Counted from the first letter of the stretch, positions 1 to 10,585 are shown. The stretch: DNA of 64,000 nucleotides from Flavobacterium taihuense (GCF_019351435.1 NZ_JAHWYN010000001.1:3785-67784); one strand, 5' to 3'. Notes: generated from the letters alone by a model not told the origin. A program made the numbers and translations.

Positions 1-132
1 TTTTTGCAAAAGCATAAGTGTAATTTGGTGTCCCATTGGAGGCAACAACCGTAATTTGTGAATTATCGTTGTTACAATTTACATTCGTTGCTGTTGCACT
101 TGTAATAGACAACGCTGCTGAAGGTTGGGTAA
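1..132. repeat. Exact direct repeat inside the adhesin gene, copy 1
   Basis: Bases 1-132 are identical to 1777-1908, an offset of 1776 bp or exactly 592 codons, so the reading frame is kept. Similarity stops at 133/1909. Copy 1 reaches the window edge, so the repeat may extend further left. Confidence 0.95.
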
Positions 133-3100
133 TAACCACTGTTCCATCTTTGAAACAACCCGTTGCTGTATCTGTAACTCTAACAGTATATGTACCCGAT
201 TTTACATTGGCTAATGTTAGCGTATTACCAGACTGTGTAAGCGTTCCTGTTCCTAATGTTCCTGCAGTTAATGCAAATGTGTAAGCACCAACTGTAGCAT
301 TCCCTGATACAGTAAAAGTTGCTTTGGCTGTTGAATCGCCATTACATTTTACATTCGTGTCAACATTACCTGAAATCGCAATTGGAACAACGTCCTTAAT
401 TTCATAGGATTCGGTATAATAACAACCATTAGCATCCGTCACTTTAAACAAATAGGTTCCTGCTGTTAAGCTCGCAAATGAATTTGAAGTTTGTTTACCT
501 CTAATTATTGGTGAAGGAGTAATAGTCTCGTATTGTAATGTTCCAACTCCATTTGTTGCTGTTACTGTAACTGTAGTAGACGTTGCAGTACAGGTTATAA
601 CCGCATTGGCAAAAGCTAAATCCGTTGGAGGATTCAACTTCAATAATGTTCCCGATCCTGAAACAGTACATAATTTTGAATCTCTAACAGAATATGTATA
701 AGGCTGATTTGCTCCGTTATCATTTAAAGTCAAAACATTAATCGAACCATATCCTGATCCGTTGAAACTATATTCAAATGGTCCTGTTCCTCCCGATGGT
801 GCATTTATAGTTACCGTTCCCGCTACTTTCGCATTGCTTGTATTACAACTAAATGGAACTTCTGTTACAGTAGCTGCTAAAGTTGCTGGTTGGGTAAGTG
901 TAATAGTAGCTGCTGTGGATACACAACCTTTGCTGTCCTTTACTTGATATGGATAGGCTATTCCCGCTGATAATCCAGAATAACTTGTGGTTCCGGTAAA
1001 GGCACTTCCGTTAAAACTATACGTATAACCGCCAGATCCTCCTGAACCAGCTAAACTCACTGTACCATCCACTCCACCATTACAACTAACTTGTGTAGGA
1101 GTTGGTGTTGCCGTAGGATTCGTAATTGGGTTTACTGTCGTTGATGTAGTAGAAGTACAACCATTGGCATCTGTGATTACAAAAGTATATGCATCTGCAT
1201 TGGCATTGCTAACACTATAAGTAAAACTTAAAGCTGCACTTGGTGAACTTGCTGCACTTGCCGCTCCTGAACCTTTTTTAACGGTATACGTAAAAGGCGA
1301 TTTTCCACCAGCAATTGTAACTGTAATGACTGCATTTGGACTGGCTGAACAATCTAATGTTTTAGTCACTGAAGATCCTGCTATCAATTCCGGATAAACC
1401 GTTGTTGAAGCCGGTGCCGCAACTATACAACCATTTTTATCTTTGATATAAACGGTGTAAGTACCAGCTGATACAGTAAAAATAGGACTTGTTTGGAAAG
1501 CTCCGCTTGGGCCTGCTATTCCATATGTTAATGGTGCTAAACTTGTAGCAGATGGCGTAGCGGTAATAGTAAATCCACTTCCTGAAGCAGTACATTGCCC
1601 TCCAACTACAACGCTCGTAATCGCTGGCATAGCGTCACTTATAACTGTAACCGTTTTTTTAATTGTACAATCATTCGCATCTTTAACATAAACATCCCAA
1701 ACTAAATCAACCCCAGAATTGGTGTCTACCGTTAAAGGATTTGTACCGTAAGTAGAAGTTGGAACCGTCGATGGACTTTTTGCAAAAGCATAAGTGTAAT
1801 TTGGTGTCCCATTGGAGGCAACAACCGTAATTTGTGAATTATCGTTGTTACAATTTACATTCGTTGCTGTTGCACTTGTAATAGACAACGCTGCTGAAGG
1901 TTGGGTAAGAGTTATACTGTAAGTTGCAGGACAAGTGGTTTTTCTGTCTGTCGCAGTAATAGTGTAAACTCCTGCTGGTTGTGGACTAGTAACATTAATA
2001 ATAGTAACTGTTTCACTCACATTGCTAGCAGTTTGAATAATTACATTAGCAGCATTCTTAATTACATAATCGTAACCTCTATCTTTTACTCCATTAACTG
2101 TAAACTGAATTGTTCCTTTATCTCCAAAACATTTAATTGGAGTAAGCACAGAACCTCCCGCAACAATATCTGGCACATCGCTTACATGATAAGGTCGTTC
2201 AAAACTACAGCCATTTTTATCGGTAGCTCTAAAAATATAATCTCCTGGTTTAAGATTTTTAAATTCTCCATCTGACACAACTGCAGAACTAAAACCTGAA
2301 GGTCCAGAAATAATTTGGTAACGTATAGGTGATAATCCACCTACCGCTTGAAATTTAACATGCGCTTCATAAGCTGGACACTCTAGACCTGTCTCAAAAA
2401 ACACATCAATGCCTGTAATAAACACCTTAGGATTAATTATAATTGATAATGGTCCAAATTGACATCCATTTTTATCTTTGATGTAAGCAGTTACTGTCCC
2501 TGATGAATAAGTAGAATATGTGTTGTCAGAACTAAAACTAGTGGCTCCATTAAAGCTATACTCATAAGATCCTGTTCCCCCAGAACCATTAACAGTCACA
2601 ACTGCTGGAATCGCGCCTGTGGAACTACAAGCTAATTCGGTTGCACTAATAGTACCTCCAACTACAGTTGGATTCACAATAGTAACATTACTCACTGCAG
2701 ACTCACAACCTTTACTGTCAATTACTTTAATATTATAAGTACCAGCTGCCAAACCTGTAAATTGGTTTGTAGTTTGTGTTGTATAAGTCGCTGCTGCACT
2801 TAACTTAATAGCATAAGTGTAAGTGGTCGTAAAACCATTAGCTGCAGTAACGGTTATAGTTCCGTCATTAGCATTATTACAAGTAATATCGGTTTTAGCA
2901 CTTGTTAAAGTTGGCGTTGTTTTTGGAGTAACAGTTATGGCATTACTAGTTGCTGGACAGCTTTTGCTATCGGTTACAGTAAAGACATATGTTCCCGAAA
3001 GAGTAGCAGCATAAGGGAAAGAAGAAACTACCGTAGAAGCTCCTCCATTACGAGAAACAGTGTATGTGTAAGGTGCACCATATCCATCGACAACAGTAGC

Positions 3101-6100
3101 CGTAATTGAAGCGTTTACCAAACACGTTAAATCTTGTGCTAATGTAGCATTCAATTGCAATTGAGGAGCGATACTAATATTTGAAATAGTAGCTGTACAC
3201 AAATTAGTATCAGTAACTATAATCGTGTGTGTACCAGGCGCTACATTGCTAAAAGTATTTGAATTGACTGGTGCGTTACCATCTAGGGCATAAGTATAAG
3301 GACCAACACCACTGCTGGCATTTACCACCAAAGTAGCAGGATTAGCAGTTGTATAACACCAATCGGTTGTGGCATCTAAACTAGCCACTGGTGGTGTTGC
3401 CGCAGTTACACTAACAGTAGCCCCAACTGAAGTGGTACACAAATTAGCATCAAGAACAAAAATCATATAATTACCAGTCGGCACATCAGTAAAAACACCT
3501 CCATTACTACTAAAAGGTTTCACTACAGTAGTTCCATTAGACTGCCTCAATTCATACTCATAAGGTGAAGTTCCTCCTTTAGCCACTGCTGTAATTGTTG
3601 CTCCTGTTTTACAAGTAGCCACTTTGGTTACAGAAGCAGAAACTGTTAGAGCAGAAGGCATTTTTATCTCTTGAGAGAATGGGAAACTACAGCTTCCTGT
3701 TGATGCGTCAAAACGGATTTTTATATTGTAGATCTTGTTTGTCAAACCTGTTACAGTTACAGGAGAAACTTTACTGTTTACCCAAGTAACACCATTGTCC
3801 ATCGAATAATCGAAACCATAAGGCAGATTAAAATTTTTGGCAGATAAAGTAATTTCACCATTTTGTTGCCCATTACATTTAACATCTTTATAACCTGTTA
3901 TGGAAGCAGAAAAAGCTTTACTGCCATCGACAATTACAGGAAATGAAGCCATTGTATTACACGATTTTGGTATTTGACGCACCCAAATATCATCAATAAG
4001 TACATCATTACCATTAAATTCATTGTTGTAGGATCTAATTACAAAACTCAAATTAGTATAAGCCCCTGGATTTAATGATAATTCTTTGTATTCCCATTTA
4101 TCTGATTTCGGAACAACCCAAGGAGTAGCTACTGGAGTCGTAGCAACAATAGTTTCTGTACCCCCTACACCATTTAAATTATTTACTAATTGAATAGTTA
4201 ATTTGGGATCGTCATAGCTAGTTTTAGTTGATTTTATCAAATTCTCTGCCCATAAAGAAATAATTACGGGTTGATTCGGGATAACATCTTTGATAGGTTT
4301 ACTATATAAAATTCCGCCTATACCAGCAGTTCCCCCTACGTTTACACACAAAAATCTTCCTTTTGGATCATCCGGCAATGTATGGTCATTGGCAACAAGC
4401 CAAGTACCTCCAAAAGTAGTTACAATAGAACTTGCTACCGCATATTCCCCATCATTAATCCATTGATCCGTATTACACGTATATCCAGGCAAAAGATGAG
4501 TAGTAGCCTCATCCTCAAAGCAATATGCAGGATTTATACCTGGTGTTGTGGTAAATCCACCTTTCCCAAAATCCTCCTGCAATAAATTACTATAGGTTGA
4601 AACACTTAATACATTATAATTTACAGTTATAGTATGATCCCCTTGAGTTACATTTTTAAAAATATTAGAAGGTGTGCTGGTATTTAGTACTCCATCTATA
4701 TAATAATCATAACTAAATTTTGGATCTCCGCTTCCACTGTTAGTAACGGTAACTGTGCTCGTCGCGGATCCATCACAATTAAAGACAGGTTCATTGACAC
4801 TAATAGTTGGAGCGGCAGGTTTAGGATCTAAAACAATACCTCCCATGGCATATTCACAACCAGCTGCATCTTTGATATAAAATGTATACGGACCTCCAGG
4901 ACTAATAAACGCTTCATTTGATGTTATCCAAGTCGCTTTATTATCAAAGCTGTATCTGTAAAGATTTGGAGCTGGATAAGTAGTTCCTCCTTGAGGATTT
5001 GTAATTCTAACCTTCCCTTGAAGTTCGTTTCCTACGGGACCACAACCGGATAATTCTGCAACTCCCGCTGAGGCAGTTAGAGCAGTTGAAGCTCCTATTG
5101 TAATTGTAACTGCAGGGTCATAACAAGTACTGCCAGATTTTTTATATCTCACCTTTACACTGTAAATTCCTGGGGTAAGACTTGAGAATACACTAGTTGT
5201 ATAATAATTTGTACCATTATCTATACTGTACCCCATAGTATAACCTTTCGTGTCGGTTACATTTATAGAAATTTGTCCTAATGATCCCGTGCAATTTCCA
5301 TCAACTTTACTAATAGTATAAACAGGTTTATCAACTACGGGAACAATTACTGTTGTATTACTAGCAGAACAACCATTAACATCTTCAACCCGAATAACAT
5401 AATTTCCCGATTTAGAAACTATAATTACCTTAGTCGGATTTTCTACAAATCCAGCACCATCAATGTCAACATAATATTTATAAGGTGAAGTTCCTCCTGC
5501 TGCAGTAATTGTTATTGCGCCAGTATTGCAAGGCGTCAAGGCTGTTGTTATACTTGCAGTAGATGTTAAAGAAGTAGGCGCATTAGCAACAATAACATTT
5601 GTCTTGGTATCTACCATACACGATGATCCAACTACAGACGTTTCAACCTTATAAGTACCCGAACTTAAACCGGTAAAAGTATAATCTGGATTAGCTGTAG
5701 TACCAGAAGAACTTACTAAAACATTAGCGCTATTAAAAATTTTATAGATATATTGTTGTTTTACATCATTTGTAATAACTTGTACGCTACCTAGACCACC
5801 ATTACACTTCGGTGAAGTAATAGAGGTTGTAACTGCAAAATCTAAACTTTTAATTTCAAGGTTTATGACTTTAAACTCACATGAACCTACTATACCTTTT
5901 ATTCTAATAAATGCTGTATAAGTACCTGGTGTACTTGTGGTAAAAACATTGCTATCCTGCCAAGTCCCTGGAGTTGAACCAGTAGTAAAACTATACTCAT
6001 AACCACTGCCAAATCCTCCAACCGTAATTTTACCATCAATTTTACAACTAGCACCATATTTAACAATGTCATTTTTAGCAACAGCTGTAGGGACTAAATT

Positions 6101-6802
6101 ATTTTGATATACATTGAAATAAAAAACATAGGGAGTTCCTGCACTGTCGGTTATTTTTACCCTAAATTGTCCAGCTGAATTTGCCAAATAATCTTTTCCA
6201 GTTGCAATTTGAGCCCAACATGATGCAGCTGCACTTTCATTAGCACAATCGCTATTAGAAACAGTAATACAACTTCCTCCCGAAATAAATCTTTCCCATG
6301 TAATAGATTGCGCATCTGTTATTCCAGTTTCAATAAGTCGAGAATCATTTCCCCCACATAAAAATAATTTCGGTAATTCTTTTCCGTCATTTGGACAAAT
6401 TGAAACTTGCCCAGCATACGGTAATTGTGCATACTTAATAACTGGATTTGTGATTGCGACATTGAAAACCGCAGCTTCTTTAGTAGTCCCAGCAAACTTA
6501 CTTTTTAACGAGTCTATCAGTACTACATCTTTTTTTGCATTGACGTTAATAATACCAATTCTAGATGAAGCTGATATTCCTAAATTAGAAAAACTGGAAA
6601 GAGTAGTTATTAGAAAGAAAAAGAATAGCAAAAAAATTGCTCTATACTGTATTGTTGAAAAAGTACTTCTTTGAAAAACTGGCTTACTCCAATTTCTAAA
6701 TTCTCTCCTGGTTGAAGCACAATAAAACTCTTCTATATGAAATAAACTTTCAAATAGAGATAATATCCAATGAATAGGTTTTGAAAAAGTAGGTTTTTTC
6801 AT
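1..6802 (-). CDS. sprB: SprB-like giant repetitive gliding adhesin (C-terminus beyond left edge)
   Basis: An open minus-strand frame runs from an ATG at 6802 to the left edge, giving at least 2267 codons; the stretches I translated contain no stop. Residues 1-54 form a long basic/aromatic leader and residues 55-72 a very hydrophobic segment, so the signal peptide has an unusually long N-region. The remainder is mostly repeated modules of about 80-100 residues with paired Cys and motifs such as GTYNIKV and GSGGTGSYEYSF, as in SprB-type repeats. A non-repeat jelly-roll-like domain (about residues 735-955, containing VLIDDIWVRQIP) interrupts them. SprB is the mobile cell-surface adhesin of Flavobacterium gliding, exported by the T9SS. 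The upstream SprC- and SprD-like genes support the name. The expected C-terminal sorting domain and sprF lie outside the window. It could be a paralogous adhesin rather than the true orthologue. Confidence 0.8.
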   Translation of the reverse strand, partial: MKKPTFSKPIHWILSLFESLFHIEEFYCASTRREFRNWSKPVFQRSTFSTIQYRAIFLLFFFFLITTLSSFSNLGISASSRIGIINVNAKKDVVLIDSLKSKFAGTTKEAAVFNVAITNPVIKYAQLPYAGQVSICPNDGKELPKLFLCGGNDSRLIETGITDAQSITWERFISGGSCITVSNSDCANESAAASCWAQIATGKDYLANSAGQFRVKITDSAGTPYVFYFNVYQNNLVPTAVAKNDIVKYGASCKIDGKITVGGFGSGYEYSFTTGSTPGTWQDSNVFTTSTPGTYTAFIRIKGIVGSCEFKVINLEIKSLDFAVTTSITSPKCNGGLGSVQVITNDVKQQYIYKIFNSANVLVSSSGTTANPDYTFTGLSSGTYKVETSVVGSSCMVDTKTNVIVANAPTSLTSTASITTALTPCNTGAITITAAGGTSPYKYYVDIDGAGFVENPTKVIIVSKSGNYVIRVEDVNGCSASNTTVIVPVVDKPVYTISKVDGNCTGSLGQISINVTDTKGYTMGYSIDNGTNYYTTSVFSSLTPGIYSVKVRYKKSGSTCYDPAVTITIGASTALTASAGVAELSGCGPVGNELQGKVRITNPQGGTTYPAPNLYRYSFDNKATWITSNEAFISPGGPYTFYIKDAAGCEYAMGGIVLDPKPAAPTISVNEPVFNCDGSATSTVTVTNSGSGDPKFSYDYYIDGVLNTSTPSNIFKNVTQGDHTITVNYNVLSVSTYSNLLQEDFGKGGFTTTPGINPAYCFEDEATTHLLPGYTCNTDQWINDGEYAVASSIVTTFGGTWLVANDHTLPDDPKGRFLCVNVGGTAGIGGILYSKPIKDVIPNQPVIISLWAENLIKSTKTSYDDPKLTIQLVNNLNGVGGTETIVATTPVATPWVVPKSDKWEYKELSLNPGAYTNLSFVIRSYNNEFNGNDVLIDDIWVRQIPKSCNTMASFPVIVDGSKAFSASITGYKDVKCNGQQNGEITLSAKNFNLPYGFDYSMDNGVTWVNSKVSPVTVTGLTNKIYNIKIRFDASTGSCSFPFSQEIKMPSALTVSASVTKVATCKTGATITAVAKGGTSPYEYELRQSNGTTVVKPFSSNGGVFTDVPTGNYMIFVLDANLCTTSVGATVSVTAATPPVASLDATTDWCYTTANPATLVVNASSGVGPYTYALDGNAPVNSNTFSNVAPGTHTIIVTDTNLCTATISNISIAPQLQLNATLAQDLTCLVNASITATVVDGYGAPYTYTVSRNGGASTVVSSFPYAATLSGTYVFTVTDSKSCPATSNAITVTPKTTPTLTSAKTDITCNNANDGTITVTAANGFTTTYTYAIKLSAAATYTTQTTNQFTGLAAGTYNIKVIDSKGCESAVSNVTIVNPTVVGGTISATELACSSTGAIPAVVTVNGSGGTGSYEYSFNGATSFSSDNTYSTYSSGTVTAYIKDKNGCQFGPLSIIINPKVFITGIDVFFETGLECPAYEAHVKFQAVGGLSPIRYQIISGPSGFSSAVVSDGEFKNLKPGDYIFRATDKNGCSFERPYHVSDVPDIVAGGSVLTPIKCFGDKGTIQFTVNGVKDRGYDYVIKNAANVIIQTASNVSETVTIINVTSPQPAGVYTITATDRKTTCPATYSITLTQPSAALSITSATATNVNCNNDNSQITVVASNGTPNYTYAFAKSPSTVPTSTYGTNPLTVDTNSGVDLVWDVYVKDANDCTIKKTVTVISDAMPAITSVVVGGQCTASGSGFTITATPSATSLAPLTYGIAGPSGAFQTSPIFTVSAGTYTVYIKDKNGCIVAAPASTTVYPELIAGSSVTKTLDCSASPNAVITVTIAGGKSPFTYTVKKGSGAASAASSPSAALSFTYSVSNANADAYTFVITDANGCTSTTSTTVNPITNPTATPTPTQVSCNGGVDGTVSLAGSGGSGGYTYSFNGSAFTGTTSYSGLSAGIAYPYQVKDSKGCVSTAATITLTQPATLAATVTEVPFSCNTSNAKVAGTVTINAPSGGTGPFEYSFNGSGYGSINVLTLNDNGANQPYTYSVRDSKLCTVSGSGTLLKLNPPTDLAFANAVITCTATSTTVTVTATNGVGTLQYETITPSPIIRGKQTSNSFASLTAGTYLFKVTDANGCYYTESYEIKDVVPIAISGNVDTNVKCNGDSTAKATFTVSGNATVGAYTFALTAGTLGTGTLTQSGNTLTLANVKSGTYTVRVTDTATGCFKDGTVVITQPSAALSITSATATNVNCNNDNSQITVVASNGTPNYTYAFAK
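1777..1908. repeat. Exact direct repeat inside the adhesin gene, copy 2
   Basis: Second copy of the 132-bp identity with 1-132. On the coding strand it encodes a repeat module including SQITVVASNGTPNYTYAFAK. Perfect nucleotide identity among otherwise divergent modules suggests recent duplication or gene conversion. Confidence 0.95.
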
Positions 6803-7116
6803 AGTTTTTATGTGTTTATGTCTTTCAGCAATAATTTATTCATTGAGGCGTTTGAATAAATTTACCGAATAAAATATTTTAATTAAATGCAATTTTATAA
6901 CTCAATAAGTGCAAAAAAGCCTTTTTATTATCCAAAAAAGCAATTCTAAAAATGATTATTTTAAAATGAACCTTAGTTTAAGTGCTCTTAAACAGTAGTT
7001 TATAATGTGATTTATATTACAAATTATAACATAAAAAGTTAAAATTAAACAAATTAAAACAATATCAAATAGTATCACAAAGTATTTTATGTTAAAATAA
7101 AACAAACGGAGTTTTA
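6803..7116. other. Intergenic gap between sprD-like and sprB-like genes
   Basis: AT-rich 314-bp spacer with no credible ORF on either strand. I did not find a full TAnnTTTG promoter element on the minus strand, so the adhesin may be transcribed by read-through from the sprD-like gene. Confidence 0.5.
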
Positions 7117-10100
7117 TTATTTCTCAATTTTCACTATAACCATTTTGCTATTATAAGCCTTACTACCTTTTGCTTCTAATGCTTGTGTAGCTTCTTCCAA
7201 ATTATCAAATTTATCGTTGTAAATAAAATATTTACTTGAATTTACATCATAAAAGAAGTTTACATTTGGTTGTCCAGATGCCACAGTTTTGGTAACAAAA
7301 GTGTCTCTTTTTTGTACATCACTATGAACGGCCAATATTATATAATAACCACTCTCTACATTTTTATTATTCTTAATAATCTGCATGTTAGCTTGATTAT
7401 CACCAAAATCAAAATCTTCTGCTTTTAATGGAGTACTACTCACTTTAGTAGTTTCTTTTATACGTTTCAAAGTAGCTAAATCTTGAGCATAACGATCTTG
7501 ATCGTTCAACGAAGCTGCGCGTTTTATTCTACGTTTTTTCTCTATTTCAGTTTCTACTTTGATTTGTTCAAGTTTAGCAGCCATTAAAGCGTTAGATTGC
7601 TCCGCTTTTGCCTGTTCCGCTTTTAAATTCTCAATAGTCTTTAAATAATTTTGATTGATAAAATCATTTTTTGGAGTCTTTTTAAGTCTTTCAGCATAAA
7701 GTCTATTAAACTCATCCAAAGATTCTGCCTGAGCTCTATTTACCTCGGCAATTTGTGCCTTAATAGATTCAAGTTCGGCATTTTCTGCAGAAGTACTCTT
7801 GAATTCTACTGTAGTTTTTACAATACCTTTATCACTTAAATCATTTTCTTCTCTCATTTCTTTCAATGCCTTTTGCTTATTGGCCACGGAAGCATCCAAA
7901 CGAGTTAACAATTGTTGCTGTTTACGCTTAGAATCTTCGAGTGTCTTGGTCAAATTATCCATTGACTTACCGTATTCATCCTTAGGCATTGCATCAGCTT
8001 TGGCTTTGGCTAATGCTTCAACAGCAAGTTTTGCAGCTGCTGCAGCTTCAATTTTATCCTGTTCTGCTTGAGCGGCGGCATCAGCTTTGGCTTTAGCATC
8101 CGCAGCTAATTTAGCGGCTGCGGCAGCATCTGCTTTCGCTTTATTGTCGGCAGCAAGTTTAGCAGCGGCATCGGCATCAGCTTTGGCTTTAGCATCCGCA
8201 GCTAATTTAACGGCTGCGGCAGCATCTGCTTTCGCTTTATTGTCGGCAGCAAGTTTCGCAGCGGCAGCGGCATCGGCATCAGCTTTGGCTTTAGCATCCG
8301 CAGCTAATTTAACGGCTGCGGCAGCATCTGCTTTCGCTTTATTGTCGGCAGCAAGTTTCGCAGCGGCATCGGCATCAGCTTTGGCTTTTGCATCCGCTGC
8401 TAATTTAACGGCTGCAGCAGCATCTGCTTTCGCTTTATTGTCGGCAGCAAGTTTCGCAGCGGCATCGGCATCAGCTTTGGCTTTTGCATCCGCTGCTAAT
8501 TTAACGGCTGCGGCAGCATCTGCTTTCGCTTTATTGTCGGCAGCAAGTTTCGCAGCGGCATCGGCATCGGCTTTGGCTTTTGCATCCGCAGCTAATTTAA
8601 CGGCTGCGGCAGCATCTGCTTTCGCTTTATTGTCGGCAGCAAGTTTCGCAGCGGCATCGGCATCGGCTTTGGCTTTAGCATCCGCAGCTAATTTAGTGGC
8701 AGCTGCATCGGCATCTGCTTTCGCTTTATTGTCGGCAGCAAGTTTCGCAGCGGCATCGGCATCGGCTTTGGCTTTTGCATCCGCAGCTAATTTAGTGGCA
8801 GCGGCATCGGCATCTGCTTTCGCTTTATTGTCGGCAGCAAGTTTCGCAGCGGCATCGGCATCGGCTTTGGCTTTTGCATCCACTGTTAATTTAGCGGCAA
8901 CTGCATCGGCATCTGCTTTCGCTTTATTGTCTGCAGCAAGTTTCGCAGCGGCATCGGCATCAGCTTTGGCTTTAGCATCCGCAGCTAATTTAGCGGCAGC
9001 AGCATCGGCATCAGCTTTCACTTTATTGTCGGCAGCAAGTTTCGCAGCAGCATCGGCATCAGCTTTTGCTTTCGATTCTGCAGCTAATTTAGTGGCTGCG
9101 GCAGCATCTGCTTTCGCTTTATTGTCGGCAGCAAGTTTCGCAGCGGCATCGGCATCAGCTTTGGCTTTAGCATCCGCAGCTAATTTAGCGGCAGCAGCAT
9201 CGGCATCAGCTTTTGCTTTCGATTCTGCAGCTAATTTAGCCTTAGAAGCTTCTTTTGCTTTGGCATCTGCAAGTACTTTAGCAGAAGCATCAGCATCGGC
9301 TTTAGTTTTTGCATCTGCTCCTAATTTTGTTTTATTAACTGGTTCAGCTTTCTTGCTCGCTAGTACTAAAGCAGCGGCATCTGCTTTAGCTTTAGCATCG
9401 GCCGCTAATTTATTTTTTTGTTGAATTGCTTCTGCATCCGATTTAGCTTTAGTACTCGCTGCCAATTTAGCTTTAGCTGCAGCTTCTGCAGCATCAGCTT
9501 TGGCTTTGGAGGCTGCTGCCAATCTAGCTTTATTTTCTTCAGCTACTTTAGCTTGTTTCTCAATTCGCGCATCGGCAGCTGCCTTAGTATCTGCTTTCGG
9601 TTTAGCAGCAACGCTTTTCTGTATTGGTGCAGCTTCAATTAGAGCACCTTCTTCTTCGTCATCTCCGTAATCAAAGTTTTTACTCTTTATCTTATAAGCT
9701 AATACAATAATGTGTGAAGCTCCTAATTCTGAAATATCACCTAACCCCATTCCGTAAGAATATTCTAATGCAATTTTTGGAGTTACATTAAGACCAAAAC
9801 CAGCAGTCATACCCAAAACCGAATTGTAACCTGCTTGAGCCCAAATTCCTTTTGGAATTGTAAACATAGCAGAACCCGAAAAAATAGTTTTATCTTTAAG
9901 CACTTCGGTTTTAATTAACCCTGAAAATTTGCTCCTATCAAAAAACCCATAGGAATCAATAAAACCTGTATACATAATATGACCTTCAATTCCCTTGTTT
10001 GGATCGTCTTTCAAAATTCCAGAATCAAGATTGTAAGTAATCAAATTATTGAAGGCGAAACCAAAATCAAAGAAAGCAGTCCCATAATTGATTCCCGGAC

Positions 10101-10584
10101 TAATTGTCATTAAAGTATTTGATGGGATATTATCAAGTGAAGGATCTGGAATATTAGAAATAACTTTACCACTGTTTAAACCACTTTTGTAGGCACTCAA
10201 ATTCATACCAAACGTCAAGTTGCTATCTTCTTGTAATAAAATATTGTGAGAAAAATTGGCAAGTGCACCAAAAGTAGTTAGTACACCTTGATTCTGTTGA
10301 AAAACACCTAGAGCGATACCTTCATTCTCTCTAAAACGACCAGAGTAACTTAGCAAATAAGTTTTTGGAGCATTATCAAAACCTATCCATTGACTTTTGT
10401 TAAACAAAGTTACATAGGCACTTTGCTGCCTAACAAAACTGAACGTTGGATTAATTACAAACGAATTAAATTTTAAAGAGTTTCCTGGTGGGATAACATA
10501 AGATACAACACCGTCTTCTTGTTGAGCATAGAAAACATGTACAGAACAGCAAAAAAAGAAAACGCTTAGTAAAATTTTTTTCAT
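7117..10584 (-). CDS. sprD: SprD-like PorP/SprF-family protein with Ala/Lys/Asp tandem repeats and SPOR-like C-terminus
   Basis: The 1155-residue protein begins with a signal peptide (residues 1-20, cleavage after VFYA). Residues 21-300 resemble the PorP/SprF outer-membrane beta-barrel family (PSFSFVRQ-like start, gain of glycine/aromatic strands, GMGLGDISELG). Residues about 320-850 are a low-complexity repeat of AAKLAADAKAKADAD-type units, predicted helical. A charged coiled coil follows (about 870-1060), and the last 75 residues (GYYIILAVHSD...AYNSKMVIVKIEK) look SPOR-like. The ATG lies 1 bp after the upstream gene's stop, so the two are co-transcribed. In F. johnsoniae SprD lies between SprC and SprB and supports SprB function. 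I infer that the barrel sits in the outer membrane and the helical and SPOR-like part in the periplasm. Confidence 0.75.
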   Translation of the reverse strand: MKKILLSVFFFCCSVHVFYAQQEDGVVSYVIPPGNSLKFNSFVINPTFSFVRQQSAYVTLFNKSQWIGFDNAPKTYLLSYSGRFRENEGIALGVFQQNQGVLTTFGALANFSHNILLQEDSNLTFGMNLSAYKSGLNSGKVISNIPDPSLDNIPSNTLMTISPGINYGTAFFDFGFAFNNLITYNLDSGILKDDPNKGIEGHIMYTGFIDSYGFFDRSKFSGLIKTEVLKDKTIFSGSAMFTIPKGIWAQAGYNSVLGMTAGFGLNVTPKIALEYSYGMGLGDISELGASHIIVLAYKIKSKNFDYGDDEEEGALIEAAPIQKSVAAKPKADTKAAADARIEKQAKVAEENKARLAAASKAKADAAEAAAKAKLAASTKAKSDAEAIQQKNKLAADAKAKADAAALVLASKKAEPVNKTKLGADAKTKADADASAKVLADAKAKEASKAKLAAESKAKADADAAAAKLAADAKAKADADAAAKLAADNKAKADAAAATKLAAESKAKADADAAAKLAADNKVKADADAAAAKLAADAKAKADADAAAKLAADNKAKADADAVAAKLTVDAKAKADADAAAKLAADNKAKADADAAATKLAADAKAKADADAAAKLAADNKAKADADAAATKLAADAKAKADADAAAKLAADNKAKADAAAAVKLAADAKAKADADAAAKLAADNKAKADAAAAVKLAADAKAKADADAAAKLAADNKAKADAAAAVKLAADAKAKADADAAAKLAADNKAKADAAAAVKLAADAKAKADADAAAAAKLAADNKAKADAAAAVKLAADAKAKADADAAAKLAADNKAKADAAAAAKLAADAKAKADAAAQAEQDKIEAAAAAKLAVEALAKAKADAMPKDEYGKSMDNLTKTLEDSKRKQQQLLTRLDASVANKQKALKEMREENDLSDKGIVKTTVEFKSTSAENAELESIKAQIAEVNRAQAESLDEFNRLYAERLKKTPKNDFINQNYLKTIENLKAEQAKAEQSNALMAAKLEQIKVETEIEKKRRIKRAASLNDQDRYAQDLATLKRIKETTKVSSTPLKAEDFDFGDNQANMQIIKNNKNVESGYYIILAVHSDVQKRDTFVTKTVASGQPNVNFFYDVNSSKYFIYNDKFDNLEEATQALEAKGSKAYNSKMVIVKIEK
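8060..9240. repeat. Tandem coding repeat, about 96-99 bp period
   Basis: About eleven units alternate AAKLAADAKAKADAD and AAKLAADNKAKADA, with very high nucleotide similarity between copies. Such repeats can change copy number by slippage or recombination. The long opposite-strand ORF here (8087-9424) is a by-product of the repeat composition. Confidence 0.9.
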
Positions 10585-10585
10585 A

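Noticed and set aside
8087..9424. A 445-codon plus-strand ORF rich in Ala/Ser/Leu.
   Set aside because: It is the antisense of the Ala/Lys/Asp tandem repeat of the SprD-like gene; the repeat composition keeps the opposite frame free of stops.
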